DNA of 64,000 bases from Marinobacter daqiaonensis. GTDB lineage: Bacteria; Pseudomonadota; Gammaproteobacteria; Pseudomonadales; Oleiphilaceae. How positions within the stretch are numbered: the stretch's first letter is position 1; every line of letters begins with the position of its first letter. Below the pieces are notes generated by a model, which saw nothing but the letters and a program-made list of their open reading frames with translations, had not been told where the DNA came from and ran no database searches. Positions 46,954 through 54,949 of the stretch are shown here, in pieces. Location: assembly GCF_900115285.1 (NCBI RefSeq), contig NZ_FOYW01000001.1:2701272-2765271 (forward strand). The letters run 5' to 3'. The position numbers and the translations under genes are program-made.

Positions 46954-47577
46954 CTACCTGGACGGGACACTTGTGGCCAGTTGCAGTACCCGGTCGGTGA
47001 GATCATCCAGAGACAGCCCTCTGCCATGCCGGAACCAGGTGGGGGTCCAGTGAAGGGAGCCGGCCAGCAGCTTGCGCAGTATACCCGGCTCCATGGTCAC
47101 CAGCCCGTCCTTGCGGGCTTCCCGCAGCACCTCCAGCCAGATGCTTTCATACTCTTCCCGCAATCTCAGGATGGTCGCCTTGCCCTCGTCCGAGAGGTTG
47201 CGCCATTCATCCACCATGACGCTCCAGGCCTCGCCGGTTTCGCCGTTCATGGCGTAGAGCTCAACTGATATCAGCGTGCGCAGCCTGTCCTCGAGCGTCT
47301 GGCTCTCCGTCAGTGCACGCTTGAGACGGGTCAGGTTGAGAATGATGCTTTCCTCCATAACCGTGCGCAGGATTTCGTCCTTGCTGCGGTAATGGTGGAA
47401 GATACTCCCCGGCAGAATGCCCGTTTCGCGGCCGATATCCCGCACGGTTGTCTGCAGGTAGCCCTTGCGCCGGAACAGACTGGCAGCGGTGTTGAGGACC
47501 GCGCCCCGGGGGCTTTTCGGGTCAGTGATCCTGCCATCTTCTATCAGTTCGTTGCGGATATCTTCACTGAATTCCAA
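46954..47577 (-). CDS. TetR-family transcriptional repressor
   Basis: 207 residues. The N-terminal helix-turn-helix (about 24-70) has AASLFRRKGYLQTTVRDIG and GSIFHHYRSKDEIL; a helical ligand-binding domain follows. A 20-bp dyad lies in its own divergent promoter region (47703), and related dyads precede the dehydrogenase at 45734, the carboxylase/GST pair and the TRAP/ACAD11 pair. By analogy with AtuR, the inducer is probably an acyl-CoA of the pathway (inference). Confidence 0.9.
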   Translation of the reverse strand: MEFSEDIRNELIEDGRITDPKSPRGAVLNTAASLFRRKGYLQTTVRDIGRETGILPGSIFHHYRSKDEILRTVMEESIILNLTRLKRALTESQTLEDRLRTLISVELYAMNGETGEAWSVMVDEWRNLSDEGKATILRLREEYESIWLEVLREARKDGLVTMEPGILRKLLAGSLHWTPTWFRHGRGLSLDDLTDRVLQLATSVPSR

Positions 47578-47702
47578 GGTTCCGGCTCTCTGTCCACGAA
47601 GTTGAAAAAGGGTTGGGAATGGGGCGGCATTCTATAGTAAATCCGGTATTGCAGGCCACCGGTCCGTTCTGGGCGATCCGTTCTCGGAGCGCTCCAACAT
47701 TG

Positions 47703-47722
47703 TAGACCAAGCGCTTGCTCAA
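47703..47722. promoter_or_regulatory. TetR-type operator (autoregulatory)
   Basis: TAGACCAAGCGCTTGCTCAA with the perfect core CAAGCGCTTG, between tetR (47577) and the ligase (47788). It is the best-formed member of the dyad family in this window. Confidence 0.65.
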
Positions 47723-47787
47723 ATCCTTTTGGTCCGCTAGATTTGTCGAAACAAGAACAATGGACCAACAATCCTGCGGAGGCTTTT

Positions 47788-49386
47788 ATGGCCAGGCAAG
47801 CTCAAGGTGGAACCACTCCCGCCATGAACATGATCGACCGTGTCTGCGCCGGCGACATACTAACCCGGGCAGCGGATCTCTTTCCCGACAATGTGGCAAT
47901 GGTCGATGATGGCCGCACCCTGACCTACCGGGAGTTCGAGGAGCAGGCCAACCGCATGGCCCACAGTCTGCTCGGCCTTGGCCTGAAAGCGGGCGAACCG
48001 GTGGGGCTGCTGGCCCGCAACTGTCTGGAGCTGATGGTGTGCTATATGGCCTGCGCCAAGGCCAACCTGGTGTTTGCGCCGGTGAACCTCGGCCTCAAGC
48101 CCCATGAGATCGCCTACTGCCTGAACGACTGCGGTACCCGCATTCTCATCGTCGAGGAAGCCCTGGCCGAGGCAGGCCGGGCGCTGCCGGACCAGTGCCC
48201 GGACCTGGAGTTCCTCTACTCGACCGGCACTTCCGCCACCAGCAGCGGAGACCGCACGTGGCGCCCGTTTCGGGAGCTGATCGACAATGGCAGCGAGCAT
48301 CCCATCGAAGTGGTGGTGGGTGACCGGGATCCGGTGCAGTTGCTCTACACTTCCGGCACCACCGCCAATCCCAAGGGTGTTGTCACCAGCCATCAGGCGG
48401 TGACCATAGCGGCCATGTCCAACATCATTGCCAACCAGCTGCCGCCGGAAGCGGCCATGCTGTGCCAATTGCCGCTATTCCACTGTACCGCAGTGAACTG
48501 CCTGGCTCTGCCCACTTATATGATGGGCGGCAAGCTGGTACTTGCGAAGGGCTTTGATGCCCGGGAGTGCGCCAGACTGATCGAGGAACATGAGGTCTAC
48601 ATGCTGGTGTTCCTGCCCATGATGTTCACTGAAATACTGACTGACGCGGAGGCCAGCCAACGGGACTTCTCCTCAGTACATCGCGCACTCTATGCCATGG
48701 CTCCCATGGCGGAGTCCAAGCTCCAGGTGATCCACGATGCCTTCCCCAACGCCGACGTGGTCCTGGGTTCCGGCCAGACCGAATTCACTCCGGCCACCTG
48801 CCTGATCCGTCCGGAACACCAGTGGTCCAAGGCCGGTTCCTGGGGTACCGCCACCCCCATGACCCGCGTGGCCATAATGGATGATCATGGCCGGTTGCTC
48901 CCGCCGGGTGAAACCGGCGAGATCGTCTACCGGGGACCACAGGTGATGACCGAATACCTGAACCAGCCCGAGAAGACCGGGGAGGCCTTCAAGTACGGCT
49001 GGTTCCACAGTGGCGACATCGCCTCCATCGACGAGGACGGCGCCATCTGGTTCACCGATCGCAAGAAGGACATTATCAAGACCGGCGGCGAAAACGTGGC
49101 GTCCCTGGAGGTTGAACGCTGCCTTATCGGCCATCCCAAGGTGGCGGAAGCGGCGGTCATCGGGGTGCCCCATGAGCGCTGGGGAGAGGCCATCACCGCC
49201 AGTGTCATCCTCATGCCGGATGAGGATGCCGCGGAGGAAGAGCTCATCGAATACTGCCGGGAGCACCTCGCCGGCTTTAAGGTCCCTAAGGCCATTGTGG
49301 TCGTCGAAGAGTTTCCTCGCACTGGCACCGGCAAGATCCAGAAACACATGATTCGCAAGGGTATGGAGGGGCATTTCTCCGGCTGA
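47788..49386 (+). CDS. AMP-dependent acyl-CoA ligase
   Basis: 532 residues. P-loop YTSGTTANPKG (Ala for the second Gly), GSGQTEFTP, GWFHSGDIASIDEDGAIWFTDRKKD, GGENVASLEVE and TGTGKIQK. The ATG at 47788 behind GCGGAGG is chosen over a TTG at 47743. The leader carries overlapping AACAAGAA and AAGAACAA (47750-47760), and the TetR operator lies upstream. It ends before a cluster of GGTCAGACC repeats. Confidence 0.88.
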   Translation: MARQAQGGTTPAMNMIDRVCAGDILTRAADLFPDNVAMVDDGRTLTYREFEEQANRMAHSLLGLGLKAGEPVGLLARNCLELMVCYMACAKANLVFAPVNLGLKPHEIAYCLNDCGTRILIVEEALAEAGRALPDQCPDLEFLYSTGTSATSSGDRTWRPFRELIDNGSEHPIEVVVGDRDPVQLLYTSGTTANPKGVVTSHQAVTIAAMSNIIANQLPPEAAMLCQLPLFHCTAVNCLALPTYMMGGKLVLAKGFDARECARLIEEHEVYMLVFLPMMFTEILTDAEASQRDFSSVHRALYAMAPMAESKLQVIHDAFPNADVVLGSGQTEFTPATCLIRPEHQWSKAGSWGTATPMTRVAIMDDHGRLLPPGETGEIVYRGPQVMTEYLNQPEKTGEAFKYGWFHSGDIASIDEDGAIWFTDRKKDIIKTGGENVASLEVERCLIGHPKVAEAAVIGVPHERWGEAITASVILMPDEDAAEEELIEYCREHLAGFKVPKAIVVVEEFPRTGTGKIQKHMIRKGMEGHFSG

Positions 49387-49392
49387 CCCGGA

Positions 49393-49490
49393 AATTGGGG
49401 TCAGACCCCAATTCCGGCGGGCCGTCGCTGGCTGCCTTCCTTAATATGGGGTCAGACCCTGTTTTCCTGCGGAAAAATCGGTCAGACCCC
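49393..49490. repeat. GGTCAGACC palindromic repeat cluster (REP-like)
   Basis: Three copies of a GGTCAGACC-type palindrome. The first is a perfect 21-bp dyad, AATTGGGGTC-A-GACCCCAATT (49393-49413). The second and third (from 49447 and to 49490) face each other as a long imperfect hairpin around TGC. It lies at a convergent junction, and the third copy provides the last codons and stop of the dehydrogenase at 49482. Probably a REP-type mobile repeat that also acts as a bidirectional terminator. Confidence 0.75.
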
Positions 49491-50687
49491 GTAAGTCCGG
49501 AGCAGCTGGCGGGACAACGCGGCCCGGTGTACCTGGTCCGGGCCGTCACCAATACGGATATAGCGGGCGTACATCCAGGCTTCCGGCAGGAAGGTGTCCT
49601 GGCATACTCCGGCACCGCCATAGACCTGAATGGCCCGGTCGATGACCCGGGCTGCCATGGACGGGACCACGATCTTGGCGGCGGCGATCAGATCCTTTGC
49701 CGCCTTGTTGCCTTCCTGATCCATCCTGTCAGCCGCCTTCAGGGTGAGCAACCGCGCCTGCTCGATCTCGCAGAAGGAGTTGGCGATTTCCTCCCTTACC
49801 GAGTCGAACTGCGACAGTCGGCGTCCGAACGCCTCCCGCTGTTCCGCTCGCTGGCAAAGCATTTCCAGGGCCCGCTGCGCGCAGCCGATAAGCCGCATGC
49901 AATGATGAATACGACCCGGACCCAGGCGACCCTGGGCGATTTCGAACCCCCGGCCCTCCCCAAGCAGAATGTTCGAAGCGGGTACCCGTACATTGTCGTA
50001 GACAATCTCGGGATGTCCCACCGGCGCCTCGTCGTACCCGAACACGGTCATGTCGCGAATGATGTGCACCCCCGCTGTGTCCCTGGGCACGAGGATCATC
50101 GACTGCTGGTGGTGCCGGTCGGCGTTATCCGGATCGGTCTTGCCCATCACGATCAGCAGTTTACAGGCCTCGTTCATGGCACCTGAGGTAAACCACTTAC
50201 GGCCATTGATCACATACTCGTTACCGTCACGGCGGATCTCGCACTGGATGTTGGTGGCATCACTGGATGCCACCGCCGGCTCGGTCATGGAAAAGGCGGA
50301 ACGGATCTCACCTGCCAGCAGTGGCTCAAGCCATTGCTTCTTCTGCTCCGGTGTTCCGAACATGGACAGGATCTCCATATTGCCGGTGTCCGGAGCCGAA
50401 CAGTTGAACACCTCGGAAGCCCACAGGATACGGCCCATCTCCTCCGCCAGTGGGGCATAGTCCAGGTTCGTCAGTCCTGCTCCATGATCCCCCGGAAGAA
50501 ACAGGTTCCACAGACCGGCTGTCTTTGCCTTTGATTTCAGTTCCTGGACAATCGCCGGAGTATGGTAACGATTCTCTCCGCTGGCCTGTTCGCGATACAG
50601 GTGTTCGACGGGTAAGACCTCCTCCGTCATGAACCGTCTTACCTGCTCCAGAAGTTCTCTGGCTTTTGCGGATTCCTGAAAAAGCAT
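49482..50687 (-). CDS. Acyl-CoA dehydrogenase, ACAD11-type (2)
   Basis: 401 residues, a clear paralogue of the protein at 23238 ([62 protein letters not shown]). The final Gly-Val-stop is encoded within a GGTCAGACC repeat, so the original C-terminus may have been trimmed or altered. Last gene of the minus-strand unit that starts with the BtrH-like protein (53992). Confidence 0.9.
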   Translation of the reverse strand: MLFQESAKARELLEQVRRFMTEEVLPVEHLYREQASGENRYHTPAIVQELKSKAKTAGLWNLFLPGDHGAGLTNLDYAPLAEEMGRILWASEVFNCSAPDTGNMEILSMFGTPEQKKQWLEPLLAGEIRSAFSMTEPAVASSDATNIQCEIRRDGNEYVINGRKWFTSGAMNEACKLLIVMGKTDPDNADRHHQQSMILVPRDTAGVHIIRDMTVFGYDEAPVGHPEIVYDNVRVPASNILLGEGRGFEIAQGRLGPGRIHHCMRLIGCAQRALEMLCQRAEQREAFGRRLSQFDSVREEIANSFCEIEQARLLTLKAADRMDQEGNKAAKDLIAAAKIVVPSMAARVIDRAIQVYGGAGVCQDTFLPEAWMYARYIRIGDGPDQVHRAALSRQLLRTYGV

Positions 50688-50751
50688 TCGCTAGTCCTCA
50701 TTTTCGTCGTTGTCGTGACCGGCCGGTGAAACCTTTCGATGGTTGACCGGA

Positions 50752-51690
50752 TTATCGGGCGAACGGATCCGCGCAGGCCTGCTTCATCGCCGCCTGATAT
50801 TCGTCCACCAGTCGGCGGCACAGCTCGGCCGCTGGCGGCTCGTCAGTAATGGCGCCAACGCCGTGGCCCGCCGACCAGACCGTTTTCCACGCCTTGACTT
50901 CGTTTTCCATATTGAGACCACGGTGTTCCTCCATTGAGGACAGGTCCAGTCCCTGCGCTTCAATACTCGGTTTGAGGAAATTGGCGTTAACCCCGGATAT
51001 CTTGGGGGTATAAACGATATCCGACGCCAGACTCTGCCGTACCATGGTTTTGTACTCGGGCTGGACCATCGCCTCCCGCGTTGCCAGGAACCGGGTGCCC
51101 AGATAGGCCAGATCCGCCCCCATCAGCCGCGCCGCGGCAATCTGCTCACCGGTGCTGATGGCCCCCGCCAGAACGATGGTGCCGTCGAACACCTGTCGGA
51201 TCTCCTGGACAAGGGCAAAGGGACTGACGGTGCCGGCATGGCCGCCGGCCCCCGCGGATACGGCAATGATGCCGTCGACGCCGGCTTCGGCGGCTTTTTC
51301 GGCATGGCGGCGGTTGACGACATCGTGAAAGACCAAGCCGCCATACGAGTGCACGGCCTTCACCACCTCCGGCACAGCGCCCAGGGAAGTAATGACGAGG
51401 GGCACCTTGTGTTTGACGACCTGCTCCAGATCCGCCTCCAGACGGGGATTGGATTTATGGACAATCAGGTTGACGCCGTAGGGCGCGGCAGCCTGACCAT
51501 AGAGGCGGGCCTTGATGTCCAGAAGCCACTCCTCAAAACCTTCCGTAGTGCGCTGGTTAAGTGCCGGGAAGGTGCCGATGACACCGTTCAGGCAGGTTTC
51601 CACCACCAGGTCCGGACCGGATGTCAGGAACATGGGGGCGGCGATGGCCGGTATCGAGAGCCGGACTTCAAGATCAGCAGGAATGGGCAT
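50752..51690 (-). CDS. Nitronate monooxygenase family FMN protein
   Basis: 312 residues. TIM-barrel features of PF03060 are IAAPMFLTSGPDLV at the start, SAGAGGHAG (about 150-158) and LAGAISTGEQIAAARLMGADLAYLGTRF, the FMN phosphate site. The ATG at 51690 with AGGGAGA is preferred over 51801. Members oxidise nitronates or act as enoyl/quinone reductases; in acyl-CoA gene clusters their role is usually unknown. Confidence 0.88.
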   Translation of the reverse strand: MPIPADLEVRLSIPAIAAPMFLTSGPDLVVETCLNGVIGTFPALNQRTTEGFEEWLLDIKARLYGQAAAPYGVNLIVHKSNPRLEADLEQVVKHKVPLVITSLGAVPEVVKAVHSYGGLVFHDVVNRRHAEKAAEAGVDGIIAVSAGAGGHAGTVSPFALVQEIRQVFDGTIVLAGAISTGEQIAAARLMGADLAYLGTRFLATREAMVQPEYKTMVRQSLASDIVYTPKISGVNANFLKPSIEAQGLDLSSMEEHRGLNMENEVKAWKTVWSAGHGVGAITDEPPAAELCRRLVDEYQAAMKQACADPFAR

Positions 51691-51765
51691 GGCGATAATC
51701 TCCCTCAGTTGATGGACAGGTCCGCTTTGAAGTGAAACACGGCCAACGGCGTTGCGCCACTTTTC

Positions 51766-51775
51766 GGGGGGGGGG
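51766..51775. repeat. Ten-base homopolymeric G tract
   Basis: Run of ten G in the 144-bp gap between the DsbA-like gene and the nitronate monooxygenase gene (about 75 bp before its start). It is a potential slip-prone site or a sequencing-error hotspot. Confidence 0.7.
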
Positions 51776-51834
51776 CTGGCGGAGTCAGCCCGACGGATCA
51801 CGGGGCTTGCTGTATCCCCTGCTGCGAGGTCCTG

Positions 51835-52431
51835 TTAAGACCTGAGCAGCTCCTCCTCCACAAAATCCATTCGATCCTTGCCCCAGAACAACTCATCGCC
51901 AACAAACAGGCTGGGAACACCAAACACCCCCCGATCGAGCCCCTGGTTGGTACTGTCCACCAGCTGTTGGCGGATCTCGTCGCTTTCGCTGAGTTCCTCG
52001 AACGCCGCCGGATCAACACCGAGAGAGCGCACGATCGGCCGCAGCCCGGCAAAGTCCGCGATGCTCGCGTCGTTACATTCCCAGTAGGCGTCGAGGACGG
52101 CCTCCGTAAAGGCGGCCTCCAGGTTCCAGCGCCGCATTGCCAGAGCACCGCGCAGCACGCGGCTCGTCTTGATAGGAAACACATCGGGAAACCTGAAGGG
52201 CAGATTGTATTTCTCCGCCCATCGCATCAGGTCCCTTTTGCGGTTCGCCAGCTTTGCCGGCGGCTCTTCCATGAGTACATAATTGTTGGCACGAAAGACG
52301 TATCCGAGATTGAACGGATGCAGAACCAGTTCCGCACCGGTCTGGTGAAGTATTGGCTTGAGCAGCTTGTAGGCGAAATAGGTGTTGGTGCTGCCGACGT
52401 CCCAGTAGAGCTCGACCTGCTTTTTACTCAT
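51835..52431 (-). CDS. DsbA-family 2-hydroxychromene-2-carboxylate isomerase-like protein
   Basis: 198 residues. It opens with VELYWDVGSTNTYFAYKLL and ends with GVFGVPSLFVGDELFWGKDRMDFVEE, the pattern of HCCA isomerase / kappa-class GST proteins. The DsbA CxxC is absent (Ser at the active position), as usual in this family. It may use glutathione to isomerise an unsaturated CoA ester; the true substrate is unknown. Confidence 0.88.
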   Translation of the reverse strand: MSKKQVELYWDVGSTNTYFAYKLLKPILHQTGAELVLHPFNLGYVFRANNYVLMEEPPAKLANRKRDLMRWAEKYNLPFRFPDVFPIKTSRVLRGALAMRRWNLEAAFTEAVLDAYWECNDASIADFAGLRPIVRSLGVDPAAFEELSESDEIRQQLVDSTNQGLDRGVFGVPSLFVGDELFWGKDRMDFVEEELLRS

Positions 52432-52461
52432 GTTGTTCTCCGTTAATCCCGGGGTCTCCTG

Positions 52462-52890
52462 TCATCTGGTTGTGTGGGACGACGGGATGGCATAGGTGAC
52501 CACCGCGTGCGCCACCGGCTTTTCCAGATGACCTTCGGAGTAGATGTTCACTTCCGTCAGCACCGAACGGCGGCCGAGGTGCAGCAGTGTACCCCTGGCA
52601 AGCAGAGCCTTGCCGGACTCCGGCTTGCGCAGGAAGTTGATGTTCAGGTTGCTGGTAACGGCCAGCGGCACGATGCCGATACGGGACAGCACCACCACAT
52701 AGGCGGCCGTGTCTGCGGTGGCCATCATGGTGGGCCCCGAAACCGTGCCGCCGGGTCGCAGGTGGGACTCGTCCACAGGCTGGCGGACCCAGATGTCCTG
52801 CTCGTCGACCCCCTCCACGGTGATGGTTGCCTGGGGAAATTCACTGCTCATAAATGCCTGCAGTTCGTCAGCGGTGACCTGGATTGCCAT
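52462..52890 (-). CDS. PaaI-family thioesterase
   Basis: 142 residues of single hotdog type. HLRPGGTVSGPTMMATADTAAY holds the acyl-binding helix, and LLARGTLLHLGRRSVLTEV the strand region. The ATG at 52890 (GAGGAAC upstream) is preferred over 53112, which would run into the next gene. It probably hydrolyses dead-end CoA esters. Second gene after the BtrH-like protein. Confidence 0.88.
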   Translation of the reverse strand: MAIQVTADELQAFMSSEFPQATITVEGVDEQDIWVRQPVDESHLRPGGTVSGPTMMATADTAAYVVVLSRIGIVPLAVTSNLNINFLRKPESGKALLARGTLLHLGRRSVLTEVNIYSEGHLEKPVAHAVVTYAIPSSHTTR

Positions 52891-52921
52891 GTGCCTGTTC
52901 CTCGGTGGTTTGGTTAGGGGT

Positions 52922-53992
52922 TCAGTTTTCCGGGCTGCCCCGGCCGGCCTTTCCCAGGGCTTCCTGCAGGGCTTCCTCCAGGGCTGGTAGTTGGTGGGCC
53001 GCTGCGCTGATGGCACGGATGTCCATGGGCTCCGCCAGGGCAGCTTCGCCCAGGGCCGACCAGGCATCGGCACTACGCTGGCAGGTTTCGGCCGCCGCCG
53101 CGAAGTCTTCATCGCCGGTTGCCAGGGCTACGTCCCGGCAGAAGCTGGCCTCCAGGCGCCGGAACATCCCGCCGCCAGTGCCGGCCTTCTCCACAAACAC
53201 CGGTATCGTCCGGACCGCGGTGGTGAGCTCGTCCGGGTCCAGACGGTAGGGCCAGGTGATGATGTCATCGGCGAATGTCCTGACCCCATCAACGCCGCTG
53301 GCCACCAGGCTGCCGGAGGGCAGAGTGGAGACATCAAACAGCTGGGCATCCTCCCCGCCCAGCACCCGGGCGGCTGCGGCCGCTGCGTCCCGGGCGCAGG
53401 TCAGAAGGTCCGGCAACTGTGCGGGGAAACGCATCGGATACGTGGCAAAACGGTTGGGCCCCGGAAAGCCGCTGGACCCGTGCGCCCGCCGGAAAGCCTC
53501 CATGGGCACTTCCTGGACATCCTCCCGGTCGTTGTCCACGACCAGGACCGTCTGGCGGTCGTCGTCGTAACCGATGACGACCACATCATGCCGGGTATTG
53601 GACAGTCTCACTCGCAGATAGGGCAGTTCAGCAATGTCGCACCACACCATCACCGGACGGCCGGCATCAATTTCGTCTTTTATTAGGCGCCAGGCTTCCT
53701 CAGGGTCATCGGTCTGCTGGCGCCGGGTCTCGATGTTCAGGCGCCGGCACAGGTTCAGCTCCATGTCCGCGTTTCGCCCCACTACGTACATGGGCGGTGT
53801 CAGCCCGGGATAACGGGTGTACATGAAAGACAGCCCACCACCAAGACCGAATACCAGACCCTCTCCCGGCAACCCGTCGCCGGGTAGGCTCTCCCAGCCA
53901 AGGCCGGCCCAGTGCAGCAGATCCCGCAGGGCGCCGGAGCCGCAGTGACCGCCGAGCTGGTGGGGATAGGCTTCGATGATTTTCCGGGTCAT
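52922..53992 (-). CDS. BtrH-like papain-fold protein (BtrH_N + DUF4872 layout)
   Basis: 356 residues. GGHCGSGALRDLL (Cys17), NTRHDVVVIGYDDD (His135) and VLVVDND (Asp153) form a plausible papain/C39-like triad. The arrangement matches BtrH N-terminal-domain proteins, which transfer an aminoacyl/acyl group from a carrier protein. The helical C-terminal half (about 200-345) fits DUF4872. Immediately upstream is a TCGTC box with a perfectly spaced -10 and a leader with AATAACAACAA. It heads a unit with thioesterase, DsbA-like, NMO and dehydrogenase genes. Confidence 0.78.
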   Translation of the reverse strand: MTRKIIEAYPHQLGGHCGSGALRDLLHWAGLGWESLPGDGLPGEGLVFGLGGGLSFMYTRYPGLTPPMYVVGRNADMELNLCRRLNIETRRQQTDDPEEAWRLIKDEIDAGRPVMVWCDIAELPYLRVRLSNTRHDVVVIGYDDDRQTVLVVDNDREDVQEVPMEAFRRAHGSSGFPGPNRFATYPMRFPAQLPDLLTCARDAAAAAARVLGGEDAQLFDVSTLPSGSLVASGVDGVRTFADDIITWPYRLDPDELTTAVRTIPVFVEKAGTGGGMFRRLEASFCRDVALATGDEDFAAAAETCQRSADAWSALGEAALAEPMDIRAISAAAHQLPALEEALQEALGKAGRGSPEN

Positions 53993-54058
53993 GAGGGATT
54001 GTTCCCTTCGCTTGTTGTTATTTTCAATGTCACCTTAGTCCCCGGATGGTGGCCGGGC

Positions 54059-54076
54059 ATCGTCCGAAACGACGAT
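54059..54076 (-). promoter_or_regulatory. TCGTC-N6-GACGA box, site f
   Basis: Perfect dyad ATCGTC-CGAAAC-GACGAT. Read leftward, TAAGGT (54037-54032, in ACTAAGGTGACA) begins exactly 27 bp after the start of the second half-site. The predicted transcript starts near 54025, with AATAACAACAA at its 5' end, and leads into the BtrH-like gene. Confidence 0.7.
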
Positions 54077-54143
54077 GCTCCTCCTGGCGCCTGCCTCACC
54101 GCTGCTGTTGGCGAGCGGGGGGAGGCGACGCCCCAGTCCCCAG

Positions 54144-54935
54144 TCAGAAATTGGGTTCGCGCTTTTCCAGGAACGCCCGTACGCCTTCCTGGAAGGTGGG
54201 GCTGTCGATCAGCTCCTGTTGCCGATCAGCTTCGTAGGCAAGCTGTCGCACCAGGGTGGCGGTTTCCGCCTGGTCAAAGGCCTCCCGCAGTGCCGGTGCC
54301 GCGTGGTTGGGGCCGGAGGTCAGGCGGCGGGCAACCGCGAGAACTTCCGCCTGGAGCTGATCATCCGCCACGCACTTCCAGATCAGGCCCTGGTCAACCG
54401 CTTCGGGGCCGTAGATACGCTCACCCAGCAGGCTCACGGCCATGGCCCGGGCCCGGCCGATCAGGCGTGGCAGAATCCAGGTGGCCCCCAGGTCCGGCAG
54501 GATCCCCAGCTTGGGAATGAAGGGAAACAGGAAGTAGGCGGACTTGCCGGCAACGACAATATCCGCCGCCAGGGCGATACTGGCACCGGCCCCAGCGGCG
54601 GCACCGTTGACCGCGGACACCACCGGAAAAGGCAGATCCCGCAGCTCCAGGGCCAGGGGGTTGGACAGTTCTTCCATCAGGCTCTTTACCTGGGTGCCCA
54701 AACTGGGACCGTCGGAATCCGGGCTCATGGAGCCGAGATCGGCACCGGAGCAGAAGGCCTTGCCGGTTCCGGTAAGAATCAGCGCCTTGACCTCCCTGTC
54801 TCCTTTGAGATTCGCCAGGGCATTGCGTACCTCTTTCTGCAGTGGCACCGACATGGCGTTCATGGTCCTGGGCTGGTCCAGGGTGAGGGTCGCGATGCCC
54901 TCCTCAATCGCCAGGTGAATATGTTCGTAGCTCAT
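54144..54935 (-). CDS. Enoyl-CoA hydratase/isomerase (PaaG-like)
   Basis: 263 residues. KAFCSGADL and VNGAAAGAGASIALAADI form the oxyanion hole. GILPDLGATWILPRLIGRARAM places Asp148 where PaaG-type isomerases have their catalytic Asp in place of the crotonase Glu. It probably shifts double bonds in enoyl-CoA esters. It lies 14 bp after a hydroxyacyl-CoA dehydrogenase that lacks its own crotonase domain, so the two may replace a fused FadB. Confidence 0.9.
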   Translation of the reverse strand: MSYEHIHLAIEEGIATLTLDQPRTMNAMSVPLQKEVRNALANLKGDREVKALILTGTGKAFCSGADLGSMSPDSDGPSLGTQVKSLMEELSNPLALELRDLPFPVVSAVNGAAAGAGASIALAADIVVAGKSAYFLFPFIPKLGILPDLGATWILPRLIGRARAMAVSLLGERIYGPEAVDQGLIWKCVADDQLQAEVLAVARRLTSGPNHAAPALREAFDQAETATLVRQLAYEADRQQELIDSPTFQEGVRAFLEKREPNF

Positions 54936-54949
54936 TGCCGGGCCTCCTG

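Noticed and set aside
53530..53590. TCGTC ... GACGA inside the BtrH-like coding region
   Set aside because: Spacing is nine bases rather than six and it lies in coding sequence, so it is likely chance.
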